A DNA stretch of 64,000 nt from Winogradskyella ouciana (lineage in GTDB: Bacteria; Bacteroidota; Bacteroidia; Flavobacteriales; Flavobacteriaceae): NCBI RefSeq assembly GCF_009709615.1, contig NZ_WJYA01000007.1, positions 1-64,000 on the forward strand, in the 5' to 3' direction. The position numbers and the translations under genes are program-made. Below, one piece after another: positions 29,001 through 36,225 of the stretch. Numbering within the stretch: position 1 is the stretch's first letter; each line of letters begins with the position of its first letter. The notes beneath the pieces are model-generated. The model was not told where the DNA came from, did not search any database, and saw only the letters and a program-made list of their open reading frames with translations.

Positions 29001-30064
29001 TTTAGTCGCTTTAAAAATTCTTTCAATTCTTCCTCAAAATAAGAAGGTTTAAAATCTTCATACAACTCAAATGTTTTTGATTTCAATTCCTTTGGATGAG
29101 AAATGTCCGTGTAGGCTTGTTCATCATAATCTTTAAGATGAACAGAAACATGTTTTTTACCATCATCAAACATATTCCAAGCCTCTTTTTTTATCCATGG
29201 GGAAAAGATGGTAAATGTAGGAATATATAATGCTTTTGCCATATTTATAGCGCCTCCTTCGTTTCCAATTAATGCCTCGCAGTGTGATGTGATGGCAAGA
29301 AAATCTCGTAAACTTTTTCCAAAGACCTCAAAATGAATCTGCTTTTGAGTTTCGGCAGAACATAATTCTAAAATAGCCTTAGCATCTGCTTCTTGTTTCG
29401 GGATGTAATTGAATAAAATCTGACTATCAGGTTGTTCAGCTACAATGTTGTTAATCACTTTAGCCATATAGGCAAACGGATAGGTTTTATCTTTTCCGCT
29501 ACCCAAAACACCAATCATAAAAAGCGGTTTTTCTAAATCAATTCCGTTTGATTCCAAAAATTGCTTTGCATTTGCCTTTTCAGAATTGGTGAGGTAGATT
29601 TTTGGTCTAACAATTGTAGTCGTGTCAATTTCTAGAGGCTCTAGCATTTGTAATCGGTTTTCAATAGCTAGGCCAGCATTGGTTTTAGCCTTTGATTTAT
29701 TTTTAAACCTATGGTTATAGATTAAAGTGTTATGACCTTTGTCTAGTGATATTTTAGTTTTTGCCTTAGAGCGTAAAGCAATGATGTTGCTTGAGATTTG
29801 TGAGTAAACGTCAACAACAACATCAAAGTTTTCTTTTCGTAATTGATTGGCAAATTGCCAGAGTTTACGTTTGCTTTTTTCGTGATCAGGAGTGAAAAAT
29901 TGAAACTGATCTATAAACGGATTTTCAGCTACAACAGGGTATGTATGTGAATTGATGACGTAATGTAATTCAGCATCAGGATATTTGTGTTTTATAGCCT
30001 CAAACAAAATGCTTGTAGCCAAAACATCACCTATCATTTTCTGTTGAATAACTAGTACTTTCAA
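28997..30064 (-). CDS. Glycosyltransferase family 9, heptosyltransferase-like (355 aa)
   Basis: ADP-heptose:LPS heptosyltransferase fold: MKVLVIQQKMIGDVLATSILFEAI at the N-terminus (the Gly-Asp site), GVLGSGKDKTYPFAYMAKVI (about 173) and EALIGNEGGAINMAKALYIP (about 262), the conserved nucleotide-sugar-binding loop. The start codon is TTG; no ATG lies in front of the conserved N-terminus. Cytoplasmic face of the inner membrane. Whether heptose is the true donor in this organism is not shown by sequence. Confidence 0.88.
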   Translation of the reverse strand: MKVLVIQQKMIGDVLATSILFEAIKHKYPDAELHYVINSHTYPVVAENPFIDQFQFFTPDHEKSKRKLWQFANQLRKENFDVVVDVYSQISSNIIALRSKAKTKISLDKGHNTLIYNHRFKNKSKAKTNAGLAIENRLQMLEPLEIDTTTIVRPKIYLTNSEKANAKQFLESNGIDLEKPLFMIGVLGSGKDKTYPFAYMAKVINNIVAEQPDSQILFNYIPKQEADAKAILELCSAETQKQIHFEVFGKSLRDFLAITSHCEALIGNEGGAINMAKALYIPTFTIFSPWIKKEAWNMFDDGKKHVSVHLKDYDEQAYTDISHPKELKSKTFELYEDFKPSYFEEELKEFLKRLN

Positions 30065-30081
30065 TTTTAGAAACTTTTAAT

Positions 30082-30119
30082 TTTCCCCTTAGGGGAAATG
30101 CCCAAAGGGCAATGGGGCT
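30082..30119. repeat. Intergenic double palindrome TTTCCCCTTAGGGGAAA + GCCCAAAGGGC
   Basis: Two adjacent hairpins, TTTCCCCTTAGGGGAAA and GCCCAAAGGGC, followed by AATGGGGC, immediately after the dapD stop. It looks like a dispersed intergenic element and may also stabilise the 3' end of dapD mRNA. Confidence 0.65.
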
Positions 30120-30935
30120 TTAGACCGCAACATCATACTCTCGTAACGCATCATTCAAAGATGTTTTCTTGTCTGTACTTTCTTTACGTTTACCAATGAT
30201 TAAAGCGCAAGGCACTTGAAATTCACCAGCTTTGAATTTCTTAGTATAACTCCCAGGAATAACAACAGAACGCGCAGGTACTCTACCTTTCATTTCAACG
30301 GGTTCGTCACCAGTGACATCGATAATTTTTGTACTCATGGTTAGTACCACATTCGCGCCGAGTACGGCCTCTTTTTCAACACGCACACCTTCAACAACAA
30401 TACAGCGACTACCAATAAAAGCTCCGTCTTCAATAATTACTGGAGCAGCTTGTAATGGTTCGAGAACTCCTCCAATACCAACACCACCAGACAGATGAAC
30501 GTTCTTACCAATTTGTGCACAACTACCAACGGTTGCCCAAGTATCTACCATAGTACCTTCATCAACATAAGCACCTATATTAACATAGCTTGGCATCAAA
30601 ATAACACCACTGGAAATGTAAGCTCCGTGCCTTGCCACAGCATGAGGAACAACCCTTATACCTTTTTCCATATAATCCCTTTTTAGAGGAATCTTGTCAT
30701 GGTATTCAAAAATACCGACTTCATGGGTTTCCATTTTTTGAATCGGGAAATAAAGCACTACGGCTTTTTTTACCCATTCGTTGACTTGCCACCCATCTTT
30801 TGTAGGTTCAGCAACTCTAAGCGTGCCTTCGTCAATAAGACTAACAACACTTCTAATGGCATCTATAGTAACACGATTAGTTAATAGAGAACGGTCTTCC
30901 CAAGCATTTTCTATAACGGATTGTAGTTGTTTCAT
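30120..30935 (-). CDS. dapD: 2,3,4,5-tetrahydropyridine-2,6-dicarboxylate N-succinyltransferase (271 aa)
   Basis: Succinylates tetrahydrodipicolinate in the diaminopimelate/lysine pathway that supplies peptidoglycan. N-terminal helical part (IENAWEDRSLLTNRVTIDAI), then a left-handed beta-helix with hexapeptide turns (RHGAYISSGVILMPSYVNIG, GTMVDTWATVGSCAQIGKNV, LSGGVGIGGVLEPLQAAPVI) and the C-terminal CALIIGKRKESTD. Length is normal for the family. A TATCTTTG box lies 17 bases before the ATG. It stands alone on its strand, with the repeat at 30082-30119 separating it from the GT9 gene. Confidence 0.96.
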   Translation of the reverse strand: MKQLQSVIENAWEDRSLLTNRVTIDAIRSVVSLIDEGTLRVAEPTKDGWQVNEWVKKAVVLYFPIQKMETHEVGIFEYHDKIPLKRDYMEKGIRVVPHAVARHGAYISSGVILMPSYVNIGAYVDEGTMVDTWATVGSCAQIGKNVHLSGGVGIGGVLEPLQAAPVIIEDGAFIGSRCIVVEGVRVEKEAVLGANVVLTMSTKIIDVTGDEPVEMKGRVPARSVVIPGSYTKKFKAGEFQVPCALIIGKRKESTDKKTSLNDALREYDVAV

Positions 30936-30951
30936 GCGATAAAAATTTTAT

Positions 30952-30959
30952 CAAAGATA
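30952..30959 (-). promoter_or_regulatory. Bacteroidota -7 box TATCTTTG for dapD
   Basis: Reads TATCTTTG on the minus strand, 16 bases before the dapD ATG; a -33 box at good spacing is not clear. Confidence 0.5.
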
Positions 30960-30994
30960 ACTCGATATTAAGGCTTCAGAAAATATTTTTAAAA

Positions 30995-31137
30995 AATTGT
31001 GACCCACTCAAAGAACGAGTGTCTTATTACTGTTAAATGCGATGATAATTTATTTTATAATAAGTTGATCTGAGAATTTAATTAATAGCTAATTTTGAAA
31101 ACTCCTCTCCCCATAACTTGAGGAGTTTTCTTTTTAA
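30995..31137 (+). ncRNA. Putative small RNA, copy 1 of a tandem pair
   Basis: Non-coding segment ending in a strong terminator hairpin. It shares with a second segment about 274 bases to the right three blocks in the same order: GTGACCxA (from 30999), GTGTCTTAT (31019-31027) and TTAATTAATAGCTAATT (31078-31094), the last being identical over 17 bases and placed directly before the hairpin. The first two blocks are 18 bases apart in both copies. CACTC (31005-31009) can pair with GAGTG (31017-31021). A TATTTTTA at 30984-30991, one base off TAnnTTTG, may be its -7 box. Boundaries are approximate; no known RNA family was recognised. Confidence 0.5.
31098..31136 (+). terminator. Rho-independent terminator of putative sRNA copy 1
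   Basis: Stem GAAAACTCCTC / GAGGAGTTTTC with a 12-base loop, followed by TTTTT on the plus strand. Confidence 0.8.
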
Positions 31138-31194
31138 TGAAACTCTAAATTGAATAGTTGCGAAGCAAAAAAATCAATATAGTTAGTTGAATTA

Positions 31195-31215
31195 ATCCCG
31201 CTTTTACAGCGGGAT
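31195..31215. other. Perfect 8-bp hairpin ATCCCGCT-TTTAC-AGCGGGAT
   Basis: Lies between the two putative sRNA copies. It is GC-rich compared with its surroundings and has no U-run on either side, so it is not a standard terminator. Could be a processing site, part of a longer RNA, or a repeat. Confidence 0.5.
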
Positions 31216-31270
31216 CTCATGATTAGAAGCTTGAGAGTTTCTTGTTTTTTAGAAAAAAGAATTTCTTTGA

Positions 31271-31398
31271 ATGTGACCTAACTTAAAATATTGTGTCTTA
31301 TAAATAATTAACGTGATTTAACTGTAGAGGGTAATAAAATCAACGACTTAATTAATAGCTAATTAAAAACGCTTCTTTTTGTTAAGAGGCGTTTTTTT
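31271..31398 (+). ncRNA. Putative small RNA, copy 2 of a tandem pair
   Basis: Second member of the pair: ATGTGACCTA (31271-31280), GTGTCTTAT (31293-31301) and TTAATTAATAGCTAATT (31348-31364), then a terminator hairpin whose stem sequence differs completely from copy 1 while the preceding 17 bases are identical. A possible promoter is CTTG-N17-TTTCTTTG (31241-31269), one base off the -7 consensus. The conserved body with divergent terminators suggests a functional RNA family and not a recent simple duplication. Its terminator is only some 20 bases from the ruvX start. Boundaries are approximate. Confidence 0.5.
31365..31398 (+). terminator. Rho-independent terminator of putative sRNA copy 2
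   Basis: 13-bp stem AAAAACGCTTCTT / AAGAGGCGTTTTT with one G-T wobble and a 6-base loop, followed by TTT on the plus strand. It also works as a terminator on the minus strand. Confidence 0.8.
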
Positions 31399-31404
31399 AT
31401 ACAT

Positions 31405-31412
31405 TATCTTTG
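31405..31412 (+). promoter_or_regulatory. Bacteroidota -7 box TATCTTTG for ruvX
   Basis: TATCTTTG lies 6 bases before the ATG at 31419. A TTTG at 31378-31381, inside the terminator loop, is 23 bases upstream and could serve as -33 at the long end of the usual spacing. Confidence 0.55.
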
Positions 31413-31418
31413 CAAACC

Positions 31419-31832
31419 ATGGGAAGAATTTTAGCCATAGATTATGGAACCAAGCGAACGGGTTTGGCTGTTACGGACGATATGCAGATTATTGCATCTG
31501 GTCTCACAACTGTTGATACCAAAGATTTACTTACGTTCTTGAAAGATTATATAGCAACAGAAAATGTTGAAAAATTTGTTGTTGGCGAACCAAAACAAAT
31601 GGACAATACAGCTTCTGAAAGCGAAGTGTATATTCAGAAATTTTTGGAAAAATTGGCTAAGGCAATTCCAGATATTCCTGTGGAACGCGTTGATGAACGT
31701 TTTACTTCTAAAATGGCATTCCAAACCATGATTGATAGTGGGTTGAAGAAAAAACAGCGACGTAATAAAGCATTAATTGACGAAATTAGCGCAACATTGA
31801 TTCTACAGAGTTATTTGGCTTCAAATTCTTAA
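31419..31832 (+). CDS. ruvX: Holliday junction resolvase-like protein RuvX/YqgF (137 aa)
   Basis: RNase H-like fold protein involved in pre-16S rRNA 5'-end maturation and/or Holliday junction processing. Motifs: MGRILAIDYGTKRTGLAVTD (first catalytic Asp), VEKFVVGEPKQMDN (Glu), PVERVDERFTSKMA and the C-terminal ALIDEISATLILQSYL (final Asp). The ATG at 31419 fits the family start; an in-frame TTG three codons earlier overlaps the -7 box. Heads the ruvX-def-DUF5606-mazG series. Confidence 0.94.
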   Translation: MGRILAIDYGTKRTGLAVTDDMQIIASGLTTVDTKDLLTFLKDYIATENVEKFVVGEPKQMDNTASESEVYIQKFLEKLAKAIPDIPVERVDERFTSKMAFQTMIDSGLKKKQRRNKALIDEISATLILQSYLASNS

Positions 31833-31842
31833 ATAAGAATTG

Positions 31843-31850
31843 TACTTTTG
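31843..31850 (+). promoter_or_regulatory. Bacteroidota -7 box TACTTTTG for def
   Basis: TACTTTTG lies 20 bases before the def ATG in the 38-base gap after ruvX, suggesting def has its own promoter. A TTTG at 31814-31817 is 25 bases upstream, longer than ideal. Confidence 0.5.
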
Positions 31851-31870
31851 CACCCGAAAACAAACAGAAT

Positions 31871-32461
31871 ATGATTTTACCAATTGTAGCCTACGGAGAT
31901 CCTGTGCTTAAGAAGAAGGCAAAAGAAATCGATAAGGATTACCCAAAACTAACTGAGCTAATAGAGAATATGTACGAGACTATGTATGGAGCTTACGGAG
32001 TAGGTTTGGCTGCCCCACAGGTTGGTTTGCCTATTCGTTTGTTTTTAGTTGACACAGAACCTTTTTCGGAAGATGAAGATCTTACTGATGAGGAAAGAGC
32101 ACAAATGAAAGACTTCAAAAAAACATTTATTAATGCTCAAATTATAGAAGAAGAAGGTGATGAATGGGCTTTTAATGAAGGCTGTTTGAGTATCCCAGAT
32201 GTAAGGGAAGATGTCTTTAGACAACCAAAAATCAAAATTCAATACCAAGATGAGAATTTTGAAACCCATGTTGAAGAGTACGATGGGTTAATAGCCAGAG
32301 TTATTCAGCATGAGTATGACCATATTGAAGGTGTTTTATTCACTGACAAACTATCATCCTTTAAAAAACGTTTGATAAAAGGAAAGTTGACCAACATTTC
32401 AAAAGGAAAAATTAAGATAGATTACAAAATGCGTTTTCCGGCAATGAGCAGAAAGCGTTAA
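31871..32461 (+). CDS. def: Peptide deformylase (196 aa)
   Basis: Removes the formyl group from N-terminal Met of nascent proteins; metal-dependent, cytoplasmic. All three family motifs are intact: GVGLAAPQVG (about residue 43), EGCLSIPDVRE (about 102) and the zinc-binding QHEYDHIEGVLF (about 141). An insertion rich in acidic residues (EDEDLTDEERAQMKDFKK) between motifs 1 and 2 is common in Bacteroidota enzymes. Twelve bases separate it from the DUF5606 gene. Confidence 0.97.
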   Translation: MILPIVAYGDPVLKKKAKEIDKDYPKLTELIENMYETMYGAYGVGLAAPQVGLPIRLFLVDTEPFSEDEDLTDEERAQMKDFKKTFINAQIIEEEGDEWAFNEGCLSIPDVREDVFRQPKIKIQYQDENFETHVEEYDGLIARVIQHEYDHIEGVLFTDKLSSFKKRLIKGKLTNISKGKIKIDYKMRFPAMSRKR

Positions 32462-32473
32462 TAAAAGATATAT

Positions 32474-32902
32474 ATGAGTTTAGATAAAATTTTATCAATT
32501 TCTGGGAAGCCAGGACTTTTCGAAATTGTAACACAGACCAGAACAGGTGCCGTTGTTCAATCGTTAATAGACAAAAAAAGAATTACCGTTGGAGCCCATA
32601 GCAATATCAGTATTTTAAGTGAAATAGCTATTTATACCCTAACTGAAGAAGTACCTTTAAGAGAAGTTCTCAAGAAAATAAAGGACAAGGAAAATGGTGG
32701 GCCAACATCAATTAGTCATAAAGATGGTAAGCTGGTTTTAGAAGAATATTTCTTTGATGTATTGCCAGATTATGATGAAGACCGTGTCTATGCTTCAGAT
32801 ATCAAAAAAGTTATTCAGTGGTATAACTTACTACAAAAGAACAATCTTCTTGGTGCACTTGATGCTGAAGATGTTGTAAACTCTTCTGACGAAGAAGAAT
32901 AA
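32474..32902 (+). CDS. DUF5606-type conserved protein (142 aa)
   Basis: Small soluble protein of a Bacteroidota-specific family. N-terminal beta-rich domain LSISGKPGLFEIVTQTRTGAV ... RITVGAHSNISILSEIAIYT (about 5-55), then a helical second domain ending in YASDIKKVIQWYNLLQKNNLL, with a very acidic tail. No catalytic motif seen and the function is not established. It lies between def and mazG, 2 bases before the latter, suggesting a housekeeping role linked to translation or nucleotide quality control by context only. Confidence 0.82.
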   Translation: MSLDKILSISGKPGLFEIVTQTRTGAVVQSLIDKKRITVGAHSNISILSEIAIYTLTEEVPLREVLKKIKDKENGGPTSISHKDGKLVLEEYFFDVLPDYDEDRVYASDIKKVIQWYNLLQKNNLLGALDAEDVVNSSDEEE

Positions 32903-32904
32903 AT

Positions 32905-33678
32905 ATGTCCGATAAAACCACCCAACTCAAAGCCTTTGAGCGTTTGTTGATTATTATGGACGAGTTGCGAGAGCAATGTCCGTGGGATAAAAAGCAAACG
33001 ATGGAATCACTTCGTCATCTTACCATTGAAGAAGTTTACGAACTTGGAGATGCCATTCTCGATAAGGATTTGGATGAGGTAAAAGGGGAATTAGGAGATG
33101 TGTTATTGCATATTGTTTTCTATTCTAAAATAGGAAGTGAAACCAATGCTTTTGATATTGCAGATGTTTGCCATAGCATTTGTGATAAGTTGGTGGAACG
33201 CCATCCTCACATTTACGGAGACGTGAAAGTTGATAATGAAGACGACGTAAAACGCAACTGGGAGCAACTAAAACTCAAAGAAGGCAAAAAAAGTGTTTTG
33301 GAAGGTGTGCCTAAAAGTTTACCAGCTATGGTAAAAGCCAATCGCATACAAGATAAAGTCGCTGGAGTAGGATTTGACTGGGAACAACCAGAACAAGTAT
33401 TTGAAAAAGTAGAGGAGGAGTTAGCAGAATTAAAATCTGAAATCACTAAAGGCAACCAAGACGCCATTGAAAGTGAATTTGGAGATGTGTTGTTCTCTAT
33501 GATTAACTATGCACGTTTCCTTAAGGTAAATCCCGAAAATGCCCTTGAGCGTACCAATAAAAAATTCATGAAACGCTTTCAATATCTTGAAAGTAAATCC
33601 AAGGAACTCAACAAACCACTTAAAGATATGACGCTTTCTGAGATGGATGTCTTTTGGGAAGAGGCGAAGTCTATTTGA
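32905..33678 (+). CDS. mazG: Nucleoside triphosphate pyrophosphohydrolase MazG (257 aa)
   Basis: Hydrolyses NTPs and dNTPs to NMPs as nucleotide-pool sanitation. Two MazG domains are present: domain 1 with LREQCPWDKKQTMESLRHLT and EEVYELGDAILDKDLDEVKG / ELGDVLLHIVFYSKIG, domain 2 with QDKVAGVGFDWEQPEQVFEK and EEELAELKSEI ... ESEFGDVLFSMINYARFL. The metal-binding ExxE and ExxD motifs are visible in both. Full length for the tandem-domain form. Last gene of the series before convergent DNA. Confidence 0.95.
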   Translation: MSDKTTQLKAFERLLIIMDELREQCPWDKKQTMESLRHLTIEEVYELGDAILDKDLDEVKGELGDVLLHIVFYSKIGSETNAFDIADVCHSICDKLVERHPHIYGDVKVDNEDDVKRNWEQLKLKEGKKSVLEGVPKSLPAMVKANRIQDKVAGVGFDWEQPEQVFEKVEEELAELKSEITKGNQDAIESEFGDVLFSMINYARFLKVNPENALERTNKKFMKRFQYLESKSKELNKPLKDMTLSEMDVFWEEAKSI

Positions 33679-33685
33679 CCTATCC

Positions 33686-33763
33686 TATCATTCAGAAGAA
33701 ACAAAGTGACTGAAGAATCTATAAAATCACACTTTAGATTCTTCGCTACGCTCTGAATGACAG
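33686..33763. repeat. Intergenic imperfect palindrome of the TCAGAATGACAG family
   Basis: Left arm ATCATTCAGAAG...GAAGAATCT (33687-33720) pairs with AGATTCTTCGCTACGCTCTG and AATGACAG (33736-33762). The right arm shares AGATTCT...GAATGACAG with the element at 53150-53208. It lies after mazG and could act as a 3' transcript boundary. Confidence 0.75.
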
Positions 33764-33927
33764 AACACAGGTTTGTTAAAATTTTCTAAAAATCAAAAAC
33801 CAAACATCCAAACAGAATTTTCTCACGTAAATAGAATATATAAAAGCAAAACGTTTTTATAATCTTAGTAGGAGATCTTAATTATTATTTAAGCGGTTGT
33901 AATTAAGGTTAATTTAGTTTAGTTAGG

Positions 33928-33967
33928 GCAAAATCCATCTGTGAATAACAGATGGATTTTGATTTTT
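33928..33967. terminator. Bidirectional terminator between mazG and the DUF349 gene
   Basis: 13-bp perfect stem AAAATCCATCTGT / ACAGATGGATTTT with loop GAATA, A-rich on the left and T-rich on the right, centred between convergent genes. Confidence 0.85.
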
Positions 33968-36035
33968 AAGAATACATTCCTTTTAATTTAGACAATTTAG
34001 CCTTCCAAGTATCTAGCTCTTTTTTATGTCTATCTATATTTTTATGTACATCCTTCACTAGAGGATTGTCCGATTCTACATTAGAGAAAAACTGTAAATT
34101 GTTTTCTAATTGATTGATTTCAGACTTTACTTCGCTGATTTTTTTACGGATAAAGTTTTGCTCGTTGTCCAATAGCCTTGTGTCGTTATCATTGCTGGCC
34201 AAGTTTTCGAGTTTACTCTCAAACTTTACCATTTCTAATTTAGACTTGTCCATTTTTAACTTATCAAAGGCTTCATCTATGGCTTTATAGAATTTACCAT
34301 CGATATAACGTTTGTTTTGTGGCACATGCCCAATGGCTTTCCAGTCTGCAATTTTGGTTTTTAAGGTTTCAACATCTGCTTTATTGTCGCCACTAAGTTC
34401 CATAGCTTTTAACTCATCCAGTAACTTTACTTTCTTGTCAAAGGCATCATAAAGATGTTGATTTTCCGCTTTACGTTCAGCATGCATCCTATCAAAATAG
34501 TGATTACAAGCGGCTTTAAACTGTTTCCATATTTTATCACTATCACGTCTTGGTACATGACCTATTTTTTTCCAATCGGCTTGAATTTTCTTCATCAAAG
34601 GAGTGACGGTCTTAAAATCCTCACTGTCCTTATTGTCTTCAGCAATTTTTATAAGGTCTTTCTTCTTTTTTAGATTCTCGTATTGGTCTTTCTTTAGCTC
34701 TTTATAGAATTTGTTCTTTCCGCGATTGAAAGTCCTTACAGCATCCTTAAATTTTGCCCAAGTAGCCTCATTGACCTTAAGCGGCACTTTACCTGCATTA
34801 AAAAAGGCTTCTCGTAGTGCTTCTATTTCTTTTATCTTCTTTTGCCATGCACCATGGGAACTCGCTTTATCTTCTGCTATTGCTTGTATTTGAGAAATGA
34901 TGTTTTCTTTCTTTTCAAGATTTTTCTCATAAGCCTTATCTAAATCTGCATAGTAAGCCTGACGCTTATCGTGTATGGTTTTGGTCGCCTTACTAAAGCG
35001 CTCCCAAATTTCTTCTCTATGTTCTTTGGCTACAGGGCCTAATTCTTCTTTCCAGAGTTTGTGAAGCACTTGTAACTCTCTAAACGAACGATTAACGTTA
35101 TCATCTTTAGCCAATTCTTCGGCTTGCTCAATAATCTTTAGTTTTTGCTCGTAGTTATGCTTAAAGTCCATATCTCGCAAATCGTTATTGAGATGCAAGA
35201 AGTCATAAAAACGCTCTACATGATGATGGTATGTGTTCCAAGCATTATTGTATTTATCTCTTGGAATTGGTCCAGCATTTCGCCATTTGTCCTGTAATTC
35301 CTTAAAGGTTTTATAGGTCGTGCCCATATTTTCCTCAACGGAAAGTAAACCTTTTATCTCTTCGATAATTGCTAATCTGTTTTCGAGATTTTGCTTAAGG
35401 TTTTGCTCACGTTCCTTGTAATATGAACTTATGGATTGCTTATAATCTTTATATAGCTGATTGAACAGTTTTTTGGTATCGTTGGTGTAATAGAAGTCTA
35501 TTTCATTGCCGCCCTCTTCAATAAATTCTTCTTTTTTCTGATCAAGAAGTTCACTGAATTTAGCATTGAATTCTGATTTGATTTGATTGACCTGTTTAGA
35601 TATGGTCTGAATTTTATGATGCTTTAAAAGGCGATTCAATTCCGTAGCCAAATCTTGCATCGACATGGCGTGATAGTCTTTTTCTTCTACCTCATGACGC
35701 TCTACATTAGATTCGTCTTCAGCATCCTCGGCATTTTCAGCTTCGATCTCATCGACATGTTGATCGTTTTTAGAAGTTTCAGTCTCAGATTCAGTTTCAG
35801 TCTCAGATTCAGTTTCAGTCTCAGATTCAACTTCTGTCTCGGCTTCAGCTGTTTTTTCTGAAGTTGTTTCTTTAGTAGATTCACTCTCAGTTTCGGCTTT
35901 GGTTTCAGCCTCACTTTCAGGAGTGACTTCTGTTTTGTTTTCAACCTCGGGAGTGGTTTCTTCTTTTGGAGTAGATACTTCTTTTTCTACTTCGTTTTTT
36001 CCATCTGCTTTTAGCAGGTTATCATTCTCAGACAT
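33966..36035 (-). CDS. DUF349 repeat protein with acidic N-terminal tail (689 aa)
   Basis: Residues 1-115 are a low-complexity Glu/Thr/Ser tail with three exact SETETE-type repeats (encoded by an 18-base tandem repeat). Residues about 120-610 carry at least five DUF349 units, each with a Trp and a Gly-Pro turn: DKWRNAGPIPRDKYNNAW, LWKEELGPVAKEHREEIW, REAFFNAGKVPLKVNEATW, DWKKIGHVPRRDSDKIW and DWKAIGHVPQNKRYIDGKF. The rest is helical with coiled-coil character, ending with a Lys-rich helix. No signal peptide or membrane segment, so probably cytoplasmic. The role of DUF349 is not established. Confidence 0.9.
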   Translation of the reverse strand: MSENDNLLKADGKNEVEKEVSTPKEETTPEVENKTEVTPESEAETKAETESESTKETTSEKTAEAETEVESETETESETETESETETSKNDQHVDEIEAENAEDAEDESNVERHEVEEKDYHAMSMQDLATELNRLLKHHKIQTISKQVNQIKSEFNAKFSELLDQKKEEFIEEGGNEIDFYYTNDTKKLFNQLYKDYKQSISSYYKEREQNLKQNLENRLAIIEEIKGLLSVEENMGTTYKTFKELQDKWRNAGPIPRDKYNNAWNTYHHHVERFYDFLHLNNDLRDMDFKHNYEQKLKIIEQAEELAKDDNVNRSFRELQVLHKLWKEELGPVAKEHREEIWERFSKATKTIHDKRQAYYADLDKAYEKNLEKKENIISQIQAIAEDKASSHGAWQKKIKEIEALREAFFNAGKVPLKVNEATWAKFKDAVRTFNRGKNKFYKELKKDQYENLKKKKDLIKIAEDNKDSEDFKTVTPLMKKIQADWKKIGHVPRRDSDKIWKQFKAACNHYFDRMHAERKAENQHLYDAFDKKVKLLDELKAMELSGDNKADVETLKTKIADWKAIGHVPQNKRYIDGKFYKAIDEAFDKLKMDKSKLEMVKFESKLENLASNDNDTRLLDNEQNFIRKKISEVKSEINQLENNLQFFSNVESDNPLVKDVHKNIDRHKKELDTWKAKLSKLKGMYS
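35775..35828 (-). repeat. Three perfect tandem copies of an 18-base unit inside the DUF349 gene
   Basis: AGTTTCAGTCTCAGATTC occurs at 35775-35792, 35793-35810 and 35811-35828. It encodes six residues per unit in frame, so copy-number change would not disrupt the protein. Confidence 0.95.
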
Positions 36036-36225
36036 GTGTCAATATTTTATAGGAGGTTAAAGATACTAACAACTCCTTGAACTACAAAGGAAATGCGTGG
36101 TGAGGTTGAATCGTTGAATCGTTTAGATGTTTCTTTATGAAAAGTTTATTTGTTTAGAAGTGGATATGCTGATGCGGTTAGTTTTGGAATTGATTAAAAG
36201 CTTTCATTTCCAAAAACACCAAACA

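Noticed and set aside
35775..35828. Possible CRISPR-like repeat
   Set aside because: Units are directly adjacent with no spacers and lie in frame inside a coding region.
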